From contig NZ_KZ614149.1 of assembly GCF_002886255.1 (NCBI RefSeq), forward strand, positions 4,278,812 through 4,342,811: 64,000 bases of DNA. The letters run 5' to 3'. Numbering within the stretch: the first letter of the stretch is position 1; every line of letters starts with the position of its first letter. A program made the position numbers and the translations under genes. The notes under the pieces are model-generated. The model did not search any database. It was given only the letters and a program-made list of their open reading frames with translations, and was not told the origin of the DNA. Origin of the DNA: Alteribacillus bidgolensis (lineage in GTDB: Bacteria > Bacillota > Bacilli > Bacillales > Marinococcaceae). This document shows positions 51,549-59,817 of this stretch, in pieces.

Positions 51549-52796
51549 ATGCAAGCCCATGTTCCGCCTGTTTCAGAACAAAAAGGGGCGGAAAAAAGCA
51601 GCAGCTCGTTAAAGCAGGCTCAAATGCCGCTTGTAATAGGAGGTTTAATTGCTGCAGCAATTCTCTTTATTTTCCTGTCGTTAACCCAGAACATCGTGCA
51701 GCCATTGATGCTGATTATAGGTCTTTTATTAGGATACACTTTGTTTCATGCTCGCTTTGGCTTTACTTCAGCTTTTCGACGGTTTATGTCGGTAGGTAAT
51801 GGTCAAGCGTTAAGGTCGCATATGGTAATGCTTGCAGCCGCAGTCACTCTGTTTGCTCCGATCTTAGCAACAGGTTTCACTTTCTTTGGCGGGACAGCAG
51901 AAGGCTACGTTGCCCCCGTAGGAGTGAGTCTTTTTGTTGGTGCGTTTATGTTCGGGGTCGGTATGCAGCTTGGAGGCGGCTGTGCTTCAGGAACACTTTA
52001 TGCTGTTGGCGGTGGAAGGTCGGTAATGTTTATCACTTTGCTGTTCTTCATCATAGGTGCTACTATTGGGGCTTATCATTTTGATTTTTGGACAAATGAT
52101 TTGCCAGCTTTTGAGCCAATTTCTTTAGCAACTTCCACAGGACTTGGATATGTTGGAGCCTGGTTTGTTTCTATTCTATTTTTCGGGCTCATTTTTATTA
52201 TTACGCTTCGGATGGAAAAGAAAAAGAATCCGCCAAAAATGGCAGCTTTACCTTCCGCAAAAGGGTGGAAACGAATTTTTCGAGGATCATGGCCCTTAAT
52301 AACAGCTGCAATAATGCTCGCCGTTTTAAACGCTTTAACCTTAACGACTCGCGGCCAGCCGTGGGGAATTACGTCCGCATTTACTCTGTGGGGATCAAAA
52401 GCAGCTGAAGCTGCTGGAATTGATGTATCCAGCTGGGGATATTGGCAAGCAAATGCAGATCAGCTGCAGGCTTCTATTTTTGCAGACTCGACTACAGTCT
52501 TAAATTTTGGTGTTATTTTAGGAGCTTTTCTTGCCTCAGCTGCAGGCGGACTTTTTAGGTTTAATAATATTACGCGGAAAAATGCTGCTGCTTCTATCAT
52601 TGGCGGTTTACTGATGGGATATGGAGCCCGTCTTGCCTTTGGTTGTAATATCGGTGCATACTTTGGAGGAATTGCATCCTTTAGTCTACACGGTTATATT
52701 TGGGGTGTGCTTGCCCTTGCTGGAACATTTTTAGCGCTGTTCTTACGCCCGCTATTAGGTCTTTCGGTACCTAAATCTAAAGATTCGTTCTGTTAA
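51549..52796 (+). CDS. YeeE/YedE family sulfur-compound transporter
   Basis: A 415-aa membrane protein of the YeeE/YedE family, some members of which (TsuA) take up thiosulfate. About nine to ten membrane segments. Conserved cysteine motifs that line the transport path are present: FGVGMQLGGGCASGTLYAVGGG and GYGARLAFGCNIGAYFGGIAS. A 30-residue hydrophilic N terminus precedes the first segment. ATG 51549 follows GAGGTGATTATAA. It is single, with a bidirectional terminator behind it. Substrate thiosulfate is inferred from the family. Confidence 0.87.
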   Translation: MQAHVPPVSEQKGAEKSSSSLKQAQMPLVIGGLIAAAILFIFLSLTQNIVQPLMLIIGLLLGYTLFHARFGFTSAFRRFMSVGNGQALRSHMVMLAAAVTLFAPILATGFTFFGGTAEGYVAPVGVSLFVGAFMFGVGMQLGGGCASGTLYAVGGGRSVMFITLLFFIIGATIGAYHFDFWTNDLPAFEPISLATSTGLGYVGAWFVSILFFGLIFIITLRMEKKKNPPKMAALPSAKGWKRIFRGSWPLITAAIMLAVLNALTLTTRGQPWGITSAFTLWGSKAAEAAGIDVSSWGYWQANADQLQASIFADSTTVLNFGVILGAFLASAAGGLFRFNNITRKNAAASIIGGLLMGYGARLAFGCNIGAYFGGIASFSLHGYIWGVLALAGTFLALFLRPLLGLSVPKSKDSFC

Positions 52797-52800
52797 AATA

Positions 52801-52849
52801 AAAAACAGCCTTGGGGGTACAGTTCAATTCACTCCTCAGGCTGTTTTTT
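52801..52849. terminator. Bidirectional terminator
   Basis: AAAAACAGCCT (52801-52811) / AGGCTGTTTTT (52838-52848), perfect stem, serving the transporter gene and the converging sirtuin gene. Confidence 0.9.
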
Positions 52850-53566
52850 CTATAGAAACTTATTTGTTTCTTCTAAAACCTCACTTATGCTGCGTTCTTG
52901 AATCACTAAATCAGCGTGATCGTCAAGTTCAGTAGTCGTTTTATTAATTATAACAAGTTTTGCTCCGTTTTCTTTTGCTTCAGCTGGAAACGCTGAAGCT
53001 GGTGCTACAGATAAACTTGAACCCAGCACAATGAATAAATCGGCCTTTGCTGTTTCTTGCTGAGCAAATTGTATTGCTTTTTCTGGAAGCATTTCTCCAA
53101 ATAAAACGACATTAGGACGAAAAAAGCCGCCGCATTTGGGGCACGTTGTATTATTTTCGAGGTAAGCCTCACTAGATATTTGATAACCGCAATCATGACA
53201 GCGAAGTTCAGCAATAGATCCATGAAGCTCTGCCATATTTCTACTGCCGGCTTTTGAGTGAAGATCGTCAACATTTTGTGTAATAAGACTTTGCAGGAGT
53301 CCGTGATGTTCCCAGTCTGCCAGTGTATAGTGGCCGTTATTGGGCTTTACTTCTTCTAGAGACTTTATTCTTAATTGATAAAAAGAAAAGAAAGCTTCCC
53401 GGTTGTATTGCAAGGCTTCGGTACTTGCTAAAGCGATAGGATCACGATCTTTCCATATCCCTTTGTTAGAACGAAAGTCAGGCACCCCGCTTTCAGTGGA
53501 CATTCCTGCCCCTGTCATAACCACAGTGTAGTTCGCATTTTTTATCCAATCTGCTAATTTTTCCAC
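52850..53566 (-). CDS. cobB: NAD-dependent protein deacylase (sirtuin)
   Basis: A 238-aa Sir2-family deacylase. NAD motifs GAGMSTESGVPDFRS (about 19-33) and TQNVDDLH, the catalytic His in ELHGSIAELRC, the zinc cysteines CHDCG and CPKCGG, then FRPNVVLFGEMLP and VLGSSLSVAPAS. It removes acyl groups from protein lysines. ATG 53564-53566 follows GAGGTGATAAG. It may be a single gene; the TRAP relic lies just upstream on the same strand. Confidence 0.93.
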   Translation of the reverse strand: MEKLADWIKNANYTVVMTGAGMSTESGVPDFRSNKGIWKDRDPIALASTEALQYNREAFFSFYQLRIKSLEEVKPNNGHYTLADWEHHGLLQSLITQNVDDLHSKAGSRNMAELHGSIAELRCHDCGYQISSEAYLENNTTCPKCGGFFRPNVVLFGEMLPEKAIQFAQQETAKADLFIVLGSSLSVAPASAFPAEAKENGAKLVIINKTTTELDDHADLVIQERSISEVLEETNKFL

Positions 53567-53602
53567 CTTATCACCTCTAACTGGCCTTAACTGGGAGGAT
53601 TG

Positions 53603-54115
53603 TTAATTTCCCATCCCATTTTCTGCTTGTTCTATTTCTTTTTGCAATTCATCTAAAATCTCAGCACTATCTTGACCTACTTCTTCTTTGTAAGTATCAA
53701 AAACTTGTTTACTTCTTTCTTGAAAAGCATCTCTTTCTTCATCTGAAAGCTCGGTGATTTCTACTTCATTGTCTGAGTAAATTGACTCCAGTGCTTCTTC
53801 ATTCCGTTTTTCTTGAATCTTAAAACACTCTTCTGCAAGTTCTTCAATCGTTTCATCAACTTTATCTTGAATGTCTTCTGGCAAACTTTCATAATAATCA
53901 GGATTAACTGCGGTCGTCGTAGCGTACAACGCATGTCTTGAGTCACTCAAGTCATTCTGGACTTCATGAAAGTTCATTTCTTCTACAGCAAAAAAGGATT
54001 CTCTTGTCCAACAATCATATTAAGCTGCAGCCCGCTGTACACTTCCTAATATGCCATGGGGGTTGAATTAGCCCCATATGCTTAAGCATAAGCAATCTCT
54101 CCTTATCTCCTTTCT
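53603..54115 (-). pseudogene. DctP-type TRAP solute-binding protein, 5'-truncated relic
   Basis: The open part (53977-53603) reads MNFHEVQNDLSDSRHALYATTTAVN, then PDYYESLPEDIQDKVDETIEELAEE, the C-terminal domain of DctP. Upstream the same strand continues YGANSTPMAY-stop-EVYSGLQLNMIVGQENP, then, after one missing base in a T run, FFAVEE into the open part. The GAxxTPMAxxEVYxxLQ-N4-GQENP block is a DctP hallmark. The Gln codon is TAG here, another stop lies upstream, and the N-terminal half is missing. No TRAP permease adjoins it. Confidence 0.8.
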
Positions 54116-54320
54116 TCCATTGTCTACCCAAATAAATGTTTGCTTAATCTTAAAATTTTTTCCGTGTAAATATGTACTAATAATGATTTTTGGAAAAAGA
54201 GGGCTTAGTGCTTGCAGAGATATATTTATCCCCTGCTAAGAAGAGAAGCTTTCTACTAGACTATGCTAAGTTTCCGTACTTGCCGTAATTAGAATGAAAA
54301 CAGAAAGGAATTTTTAACGC
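54116..54320. other. Gap with no recognisable gene
   Basis: Sequence between the DctP relic and the repeat at 54322. No supported frame, promoter or RNA; possibly further eroded sequence of the relic. Confidence 0.4.
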
Positions 54321-54321
54321 C

Positions 54322-54395
54322 ATTAGAAAAACTCGGCTTGCCGCCGAGTACTTATCAAGGGAGCTGTAGTTTTGCTTATACTTTGATCCTTTAAC
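54322..54395 (-). repeat. Short dispersed repeat
   Basis: TTAGAAAAACTCGGCTTGCC, GCCGAGT, GTAGTTTTGCTTATACTTTG and ATCCTTTAA. Same layout as 44394-44462, and inverted relative to 33642-33718 and 59731-59817. The hairpin ACTCGGCTTGCCGCCGAGT is followed on the minus strand by TTTTTCTAA. Confidence 0.82.
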
Positions 54396-54418
54396 AAATT
54401 TAAACGTTCCAAAAGTAA

Positions 54419-54452
54419 AAAAAGAGCTATCCGTTAATAGGATAGCTCTTGT
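54419..54452 (-). terminator. Terminator downstream of tRNA-Leu
   Basis: AAGAGCTATCC / GGATAGCTCTT stem with loop GTTAATA (minus strand: loop TATTAAC), followed on the minus strand by a T run. It is placed to end the tRNA transcript. Confidence 0.85.
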
Positions 54453-54494
54453 ATTAAAAATAATTATACTAATTAGGAATAAAAAGGAGAAAGG

Positions 54495-54582
54495 TTGGTG
54501 CGGCTGAGAGGATTCGAACCTCCAAGGGTGTAATGCCCACACGGACCTGAACCGTGCGCGTCTGCCAGTTCCGCCACAACCG
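54495..54582 (-). tRNA. tRNA-Leu (anticodon CAG), CCA encoded
   Basis: The minus strand folds as a class II tRNA: acceptor GCGGTTG / CAGCCGC with ACCA, D arm with GGCGGAACTGGCAGACGC, anticodon arm CACGG-TTCAGGT-CCGTG with anticodon CAG, a long variable arm (GGGCATTACACCC), and T arm GGAGGTTCGAATCCTC. The long variable arm and anticodon fit leucine. Confidence 0.97.
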
Positions 54583-54714
54583 CAAGCCAAATTATATTAT
54601 AAAAGGATAATCCCAACATTGCAAGAGTAATTTCAGGAAAATTAAGTGAAACCAAAAGAAATGGAATGGTAAAATAAAAATATCTTAGACTCAGAGAGAA
54701 AGTAGTGTACATAC

Positions 54715-55365
54715 ATGAGATCGTCAAATGGGGATCGTTCAAAAATAGATATTACATACGAAGTAATTATGGTCCTTTTGGCCGCTGCTTCTATAGGAAC
54801 GTTATGGTATGACACAGGGGTGGACAGTTATCTGATTTGGGGAACTTGGGGAGTATTCTTTCTTGACTTTTTATACCGGCTGGTAACGAGTAAAAACAAA
54901 TGGAAATTTGTAAAAGCAAATCCATTTATTGTTATAGCAGTCATACCGCTTGATGCTGTCTTCCAAGTGGCAAGAGCAGCTAGAATACTCCATTTATTAA
55001 GACTAAAAACTATAACAAAATATTATACGATGCCGTTTGTGCGTTTTTTAAAACAACAAAATCTCGCTGTTATTGTATCTTTGTCTTCTGTATTTCTTTT
55101 TATCGTTATTATTCCTCTTTATTATTTAGAACCAGAAATTGACGGTTATATAGAAGCATTTTGGAGCGGATTGCTGTCTTTTGTATTATTTGGAAGGTCT
55201 AATTTTGAACCAATAACGATGACATGGCATATTATTTTAGTTCTTCTCAGCATTCTCGGGGTAGTTTTTTATGGCCTTATGATTAGTACAATTTTTGATA
55301 TTTTTTATCAATCGAACTATGCACAGAAGCTTTTACAAAAGTGGAAAAAACATTCTAAATTATAA
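54715..55365 (+). CDS. Ion-channel-like membrane protein without a canonical pore filter
   Basis: A 216-aa membrane protein resembling the voltage-gated channel superfamily (S1-S4 plus pore). Four N-terminal segments; the fourth, VARAARILHLLRLKTITKYY, has the spaced Arg pattern of a voltage sensor. Then S5 (about 117-138) and S6 (about 172-195). The pore loop reads AFWSGLLSFVLFGRSNFEPIT, where potassium channels have TVGYG. The filter is thus missing, so ion selectivity, or even channel function, is open. ATG 54715 is plausible, but the ribosome site is weak (AGAAAG). Confidence 0.7.
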   Translation: MRSSNGDRSKIDITYEVIMVLLAAASIGTLWYDTGVDSYLIWGTWGVFFLDFLYRLVTSKNKWKFVKANPFIVIAVIPLDAVFQVARAARILHLLRLKTITKYYTMPFVRFLKQQNLAVIVSLSSVFLFIVIIPLYYLEPEIDGYIEAFWSGLLSFVLFGRSNFEPITMTWHIILVLLSILGVVFYGLMISTIFDIFYQSNYAQKLLQKWKKHSKL

Positions 55366-55411
55366 TGGAGATTCATAAGCTGAGTTAAAACGGATAAAGG
55401 CAGGTGCCAGC

Positions 55412-55639
55412 ATGAAAGAATTTACTCAGCGGAAGTTTTACCGACCTTATATCAGTCCGTTTGATCCTTGTCCGCCGATCAGGGTAAAGTCTTATGAAAC
55501 TCCTCCAGAACTCTATTTAGGCTTTCAGCCGCCCGGCCTTCCGCAGTATAATCCTCAGCAGGCCTTATTTTGCGGGACCCTTTGGCCTGTTTTATTTTCT
55601 CCGTATGAAAAATCTTATACTCGGGGGGATGAAACATGA
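55412..55639 (+). CDS. cotJA: Spore coat-associated protein CotJA
   Basis: A 75-aa CotJA. It has the family pattern FYRPYISPFDPCPPIRVKSYETPPELYLGFQPPGLPQYNPQQALFCGTLWPVLFSPY, close to B. subtilis CotJA. It is needed for CotJC assembly into the coat of developing spores. ATG 55412 follows AAAGGCAGG; its end overlaps cotJB (ATGA). A mother-cell (SigE) promoter is expected but I could not fix one in the gap. Confidence 0.93.
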   Translation: MKEFTQRKFYRPYISPFDPCPPIRVKSYETPPELYLGFQPPGLPQYNPQQALFCGTLWPVLFSPYEKSYTRGDET

Positions 55640-55902
55640 GCCAAAAGCAGCTTCCGAAAGAATTTTATCCATTAATGGAAGAACTTCAAGCGGTCGATTT
55701 TGTATTAGTGGAATTAACTTTGTATTTGGATACTCATCCAAATGATACAGCTGCCATTCAGCAATTTAACGAGATGGCCTATTACCGTCATCAATTAGTA
55801 CCGCAAATTGAACAGTATTATGGTCCTTTGCAGCAATTCGGAAACAGCTACAGCGGTTATCCTTGGAACTGGAACCAATCACCATGGCCGTGGCAACTAT
55901 AG
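55636..55902 (+). CDS. cotJB: Spore coat protein CotJB
   Basis: An 88-aa CotJB with the family pattern YPLMEELQAVDFVLVELTLYLDTHPNDTAAIQQFNEMAYYRHQL and a Trp/Tyr/Pro-rich C terminus (YPWNWNQSPWPW). It overlaps cotJA by four bases and precedes cotJC by 16 bases. Confidence 0.92.
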   Translation: MSQKQLPKEFYPLMEELQAVDFVLVELTLYLDTHPNDTAAIQQFNEMAYYRHQLVPQIEQYYGPLQQFGNSYSGYPWNWNQSPWPWQL

Positions 55903-55918
55903 AAGGAGGAGGCTGCTT

Positions 55919-56488
55919 ATGTGGATTTATGAAAAAAAGCTGCAATATCCAGTTAGAGTGAGTACATGTAATCCGATGCTGGCAAAGTATTTAATTGAAC
56001 AGTATGGCGGTGCAGATGGAGAACTAGCTGCTGCGCTCCGTTATTTAAATCAACGATATAGTATTCCGGATGAAGTTATTGGATTACTTACTGATATTGG
56101 TACCGAAGAGTTTGCCCATTTAGAAATGATTGCTACGATGGTATATAAATTAACAAAAGATGCTACTCCGGACCAAATGAAAGCTGCTGGACTCGGGGCT
56201 CACTATGCTGACCATGACAAAGCTCTTTTTTACCATAATGCAGCCGGAGTTCCATGGACGGCTACCTATATTCAAGCAAAAGGGGATCCTATTGCTGACT
56301 TATATGAAGACATCGCTGCTGAAGAAAAGGCACGTGCTACTTACCAATGGCTTATTGATATGTCCGATGATCCTGATTTAAATGATGGCTTGAGATTTTT
56401 AAGAGAAAGAGAAGTCGTTCATTCCCAGCGTTTTAGAGAAGCAGTTGAAATATTAAAAGAAGAAAGAGATAAACAGAAATTTTTTTAA
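55919..56488 (+). CDS. cotJC: Spore coat protein CotJC (manganese catalase family)
   Basis: A 189-aa protein of the Mn-catalase family incorporated in the inner spore coat. Metal-binding motifs: Glu in GADGELAAALRYL, EEFAHLEM, AAEEKARATYQWL, and EVVHSQRF. ATG 55919 lies behind GAAGGAGGAGG; an upstream in-frame start inside cotJB is rejected. Shorter than vegetative Mn-catalases, as in other CotJC. A terminator follows. Confidence 0.95.
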   Translation: MWIYEKKLQYPVRVSTCNPMLAKYLIEQYGGADGELAAALRYLNQRYSIPDEVIGLLTDIGTEEFAHLEMIATMVYKLTKDATPDQMKAAGLGAHYADHDKALFYHNAAGVPWTATYIQAKGDPIADLYEDIAAEEKARATYQWLIDMSDDPDLNDGLRFLREREVVHSQRFREAVEILKEERDKQKFF

Positions 56489-56494
56489 ATTAGA

Positions 56495-56530
56495 AAAAGC
56501 AGACACATGAAAAGTTGTCTGCTTTTATTC
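56495..56530. terminator. Bidirectional terminator
   Basis: AAAAGCAGACA (56495-56505) / TGTCTGCTTTT (56516-56526), perfect stem, between cotJC and the converging sugar dehydrogenase; its right edge overlaps the stop codon of the latter. Confidence 0.88.
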
Positions 56531-57653
56531 CGTATGAACCTCAAAATTCTTTAAGTGTAAAAGTCGATCATCTTGTTCTCCTGGAGTACCGCGGCCATCT
56601 CTATTATTTGTAATAACATACATATTATCATTTTCAATATATACATCTCGAAGGCGCCCTTCCCCTGAGAAGACAATCTCCATTTCTTCTTTCTCCAAGT
56701 TAAATCGCATGAGTTGATTTCCTCTCAATCCTGTAACGTATAGGTTTCCATTATGAAAGGATATGCCGGACGGGGCCCACGTGTTGTTTCCTGAATGAAA
56801 AAGTGGAGACTGCATGGCAGTGTTCGTTGCATCACCTGTTATCGCAAGCCATCCATAATTTTGGCCAGCTTCTATCCTATTGATTTCATCATGTCCAGAA
56901 GGGCCGTGTTCCGAGCTGTACAACCTTTCATTTTCATCCCAAGCCAGCCCTTGAGGGTTACGGTGTCCATAAGAAAAAACATAGGAATCTTCCAATGGAT
57001 TATCTTCTGGAACCCGGCCGTTTAAATCGATTCGAAGTATGCTCCCAGCAAGGATTTCAGACTGCTGTGCTTCGTTTTTCATATTTGCATCTCCTGTGGT
57101 TGCATAAAGCATGCCATCTGGTCCAAGCTTCAAGCGGCCGCCATTGTGAATGTCAGCGCCTGGTATGTTTTCTAATAAAGGTTTTTGTTCTCTCCAATTG
57201 TCTCCTTGTTTTTTAATTACCGCGATTCGGTTAAAGAGAGAATTATTATTACGATAAGTATGATAAACATAAGCGGTTTGGTTTTCTTTAAAATTCTCAT
57301 CAAGTACAAAGCCAAGCAGACCGCCTTCTCCTTGGCTGGCTACCTCTTCTTCAAGTTCTACTTGCTGACGGTTTAACGATCCATCTTTATCGATAAAAGC
57401 AATATGACCTTCTCTTTCTGTTATAAAAAAGCCATCTTCATAGGGTTGAATCGTCCAAGGAACGTTCAGATCGGCTGCGACTGTTTCTACATATAAATCA
57501 TCCCTTTCCGTTGTTTTCTCTGTGTTCGTGCCGGGAATTTCTTGTGAAGAATCATATTCTTTTTTGGGATCAAAAATACAGCCTGAAAGTTCAAATGACG
57601 TAAGCAGAAAAAGAATAATTAAAAACCATGATATTTTACATTGTAAAAATCAT
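56525..57653 (-). pseudogene. PQQ-type glucose/sorbosone (aldose) dehydrogenase lipoprotein, frameshift at start
   Basis: An open frame without any start codon runs from about 57645 to 56525. It encodes a lipoprotein signal (KISWFLIILFLLTSFELSGC) and a six-bladed GSDH propeller: DLNVPWTIQPYEDGFFITE, GGLLGFVLDENF, the catalytic-type His in ADIHNGGRLKLGPDG, GHRNPQGLAWDENERLYSSEHGP, and NYGWLAITG. The only good ribosome site, GGAGGAAAG, serves ATG 57653, which stops after MIFTM. Removing one T after the second ATG (57641) gives MKISWF and the full protein. So the gene has a one-base insertion at the start, or there is a sequencing error. Confidence 0.8.
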
Positions 57654-57790
57654 CTTTCCTCCAATCCTTGATTAGATTTTATTTCTAATTCCCCTTATTC
57701 CCGGTTTAGGTTGGACTTAACCTAAAGTATTTTTATGAGTTATAATAAATATACAAGTTTTAGAATCGTTTTTATTGCAGGAGGAAGTTT

Positions 57791-59560
57791 ATGATAGCTG
57801 AAGCGGAAAAATATTTGAAAGAATACTTTGGGTATGTTCAATTTCGCCGTGGACAGAAAAACATTATAGAAAAAGTGTTTGAAAAGCAGCGTGTTCTAGG
57901 AGTCATGCCAACTGGGGGAGGAAAATCTTTATGTTATCAAATCCCGTCACTCCTACTAGACGGATTAACCGTAGTAATTTCACCGTTAATCTCTTTGATG
58001 AAAGATCAGGTCGATGAAATAAACGAGGCAGGAATACCAGCCACTTACATAAATAGTTCTTTAACCTATGAAGAAACAGAACAATGCATGAAAGATTTGC
58101 AAAATGGAGAATATCGCTTGCTTTATTTAGCACCGGAAAGGTTAGAACACCAAGCTTTTTTACATAAAATAAAAAAAGTGCCTATTTCTTTGATTGCCAT
58201 TGATGAAGCACATTGCCTTTCCCAATGGGGGCATGATTTTCGTCCAAGCTATCTTACTATCCCGCGTTTTTTGGATTTTGCTGGCAGAAATATATCCGTA
58301 CTGGCTCTTACAGCTACAGCAACGCCGCAAGTTTCTGCAGATATAAGCAGGGCTCTTTCCATATCTGAAGATAATGTGATACTTACTGGTTTTAAAAGAG
58401 AAAACTTAACTTTTTCTGTTATTAAAGGACAGGATCGTGACAGTTATCTTACAGATTACATCAAAAAACACCGTGAACAAGCAGGGATAGTTTATGCAGC
58501 GACAAGAAAAGAAGTGGAACGGCTCCATCATAAGTTTACAAATGAAAACATAAAAGCAGAAAAATATCATGGAGGAATGACTGCTGAAAACAGAGCTGTC
58601 GGCCAAGAGCGGTTTGTTTATGACGAGTCTAATGTAATGGTAGCAACAACTGCGTTTGGAATGGGAATTAATAAATCAAATGTTCGCTTTGTGCTGCATG
58701 CACAGATGCCAAGAAATATTGAATCTTATTACCAAGAGGCAGGCAGAGCAGGAAGAGACGGATCAGAAAGTGATTGTATATTATTTTTTTCTCCAAAAGA
58801 TATCCATACTCATCAATATTTAATTGAACAGTCTCGTTTGGATGAACCGCGTAAAGAGATGGAATATAATAAATTAAGGCAGATGGTTAATTATTGTCAT
58901 ACGGAAGATTGCTTGCAAAACTATATTTTAAAATATTTTGGAGAAGAGCCTAAAGATACTTGTGGGACATGTCTTCATTGTACGGATGATCGATCGCTAA
59001 AGGATGCAACAACAGAAGCACAAATGGTGTTTTCTTGTGTGAAACGAATGAGAGAAAGGTACGGGAAAACATTGGTTTCTCAAGTTCTTACCGGTTCATC
59101 TAATCAAAAACTCCGTCAATTAAGACTAGATACTTTGTCAACCTATGGATTGTTAAAAGACCAATCACAAAAACAAGTAAATGAGTTTATTGACTTTTTA
59201 CTAGCTCACCAATACCTTCAGCTCATAGAAGGAGCTTATCCAGTTCTTAAGCTGACTAATCGTGCTCTCCATGTTTTAAAAGGGAAGCAGAAAGTGAAGA
59301 AAAAAGAAACATTAAAAGCGAAAAATGTGGACAAAGAAAATCCATTGTTTGAGGAATTGAGAAAAGAGCGAGCAGTTATAGCCAAACAGCAAGGAATAGC
59401 TCCTTATATGGTATTTTCTGATCGTACCCTCTTGGATATATGTGCCTATCTTCCTGCTGATAAGACCCAATTACTCCAAATAAAAGGAGTAGGGAAACAA
59501 AAACTAGAATCGTATGGAGAAGTTTTTTTAGATATAATACATAGTCATAAAATAGAGTAA
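57791..59560 (+). CDS. recQ: RecQ-type ATP-dependent DNA helicase
   Basis: A 589-aa RecQ helicase. Motifs: FRRGQKNIIEKVF (motif 0), Walker A MPTGGGKSLCYQ, Walker B IDEAHCLSQWGHDFRPSY, ALTATATPQV, TTAFGMGINKSNVRFVLH, and YYQEAGRAGRDGSES. The RQC zinc cysteines (NYCHTEDCLQ, DTCGTCLHC) and a C-terminal HRDC domain (about 515-589) follow. Length matches YocI-type RecQ of B. subtilis rather than the shorter RecS. It unwinds DNA in recombination and fork repair. ATG 57791 follows GCAGGAGGAAG. Confidence 0.95.
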   Translation: MIAEAEKYLKEYFGYVQFRRGQKNIIEKVFEKQRVLGVMPTGGGKSLCYQIPSLLLDGLTVVISPLISLMKDQVDEINEAGIPATYINSSLTYEETEQCMKDLQNGEYRLLYLAPERLEHQAFLHKIKKVPISLIAIDEAHCLSQWGHDFRPSYLTIPRFLDFAGRNISVLALTATATPQVSADISRALSISEDNVILTGFKRENLTFSVIKGQDRDSYLTDYIKKHREQAGIVYAATRKEVERLHHKFTNENIKAEKYHGGMTAENRAVGQERFVYDESNVMVATTAFGMGINKSNVRFVLHAQMPRNIESYYQEAGRAGRDGSESDCILFFSPKDIHTHQYLIEQSRLDEPRKEMEYNKLRQMVNYCHTEDCLQNYILKYFGEEPKDTCGTCLHCTDDRSLKDATTEAQMVFSCVKRMRERYGKTLVSQVLTGSSNQKLRQLRLDTLSTYGLLKDQSQKQVNEFIDFLLAHQYLQLIEGAYPVLKLTNRALHVLKGKQKVKKKETLKAKNVDKENPLFEELRKERAVIAKQQGIAPYMVFSDRTLLDICAYLPADKTQLLQIKGVGKQKLESYGEVFLDIIHSHKIE

Positions 59561-59608
59561 TAAACTCATTATCAATTTCTTAGCATCTTGCATGAATGGA
59601 TATGCTGA

Positions 59609-59692
59609 ATGAAAAAAGCCAAAGAAAGCGGATTAAATGTAGAAGACGTACGGAAATTCTTCATTCAATGGAATGAAGACGTCATAACATAA
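59609..59692 (+). CDS. Possible SinI-like microprotein (27 aa), maybe a relic
   Basis: Reads MKKAKESGLNVEDVRKFFIQWNEDVIT. The pattern (K/R)-A-K-x-x-G-L-(ST/N)-x-E-(E/D)-(I/V)-R-x-F-(L/F) is that of the SinI anti-repressor dimerisation domain. In the same frame just upstream lies LHEWIC and a TGA stop; EW(V/I) is where the SinI domain usually begins, so the longer protein may have been cut by that stop. No good ribosome binding site is visible. Low certainty. Confidence 0.35.
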   Translation: MKKAKESGLNVEDVRKFFIQWNEDVIT

Positions 59693-59730
59693 AGGCCCGC
59701 AAGAGCAGGGGTCTTTTTTGTACTTTAGGA

Positions 59731-59817
59731 GAGTTTAACTTTATGAAAGGAATAAAGTATAAGAAAAACGATGGCATCCGCCATAAGGACTTGGCGGCAA
59801 GCCAAGTTTTTCTAATT
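59731..59817 (+). repeat. Short dispersed repeat, most complete copy
   Basis: GAGTTTAACTTTATGAAAGG, AATAAAGTATAAGAAAAACG, CATCCGCCATAAGG, and the hairpin ACTTGGCGGCAAGCCAAGT with TTTTTCTAATT. It reads as a terminator on the plus strand. It lies between recQ and the cold-shock gene. The copy at 33642-33718 has the same left end; 54322-54395 is inverted. Confidence 0.85.

Noticed and set aside
53603..53977. A 124-aa acidic hypothetical gene
   Set aside because: It is the C-terminal part of a broken DctP gene; upstream sequence in other frames continues the family signature.
55366..55411. A SigE promoter for cotJABC
   Set aside because: The gap is short and no good -35/-10 pair for SigE could be fixed; it may lie further upstream.
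56525..57133. A short 202-aa sugar dehydrogenase with a TTG start
   Set aside because: The reading frame continues upstream to a complete lipoprotein signal; the TTG is an internal Leu codon.
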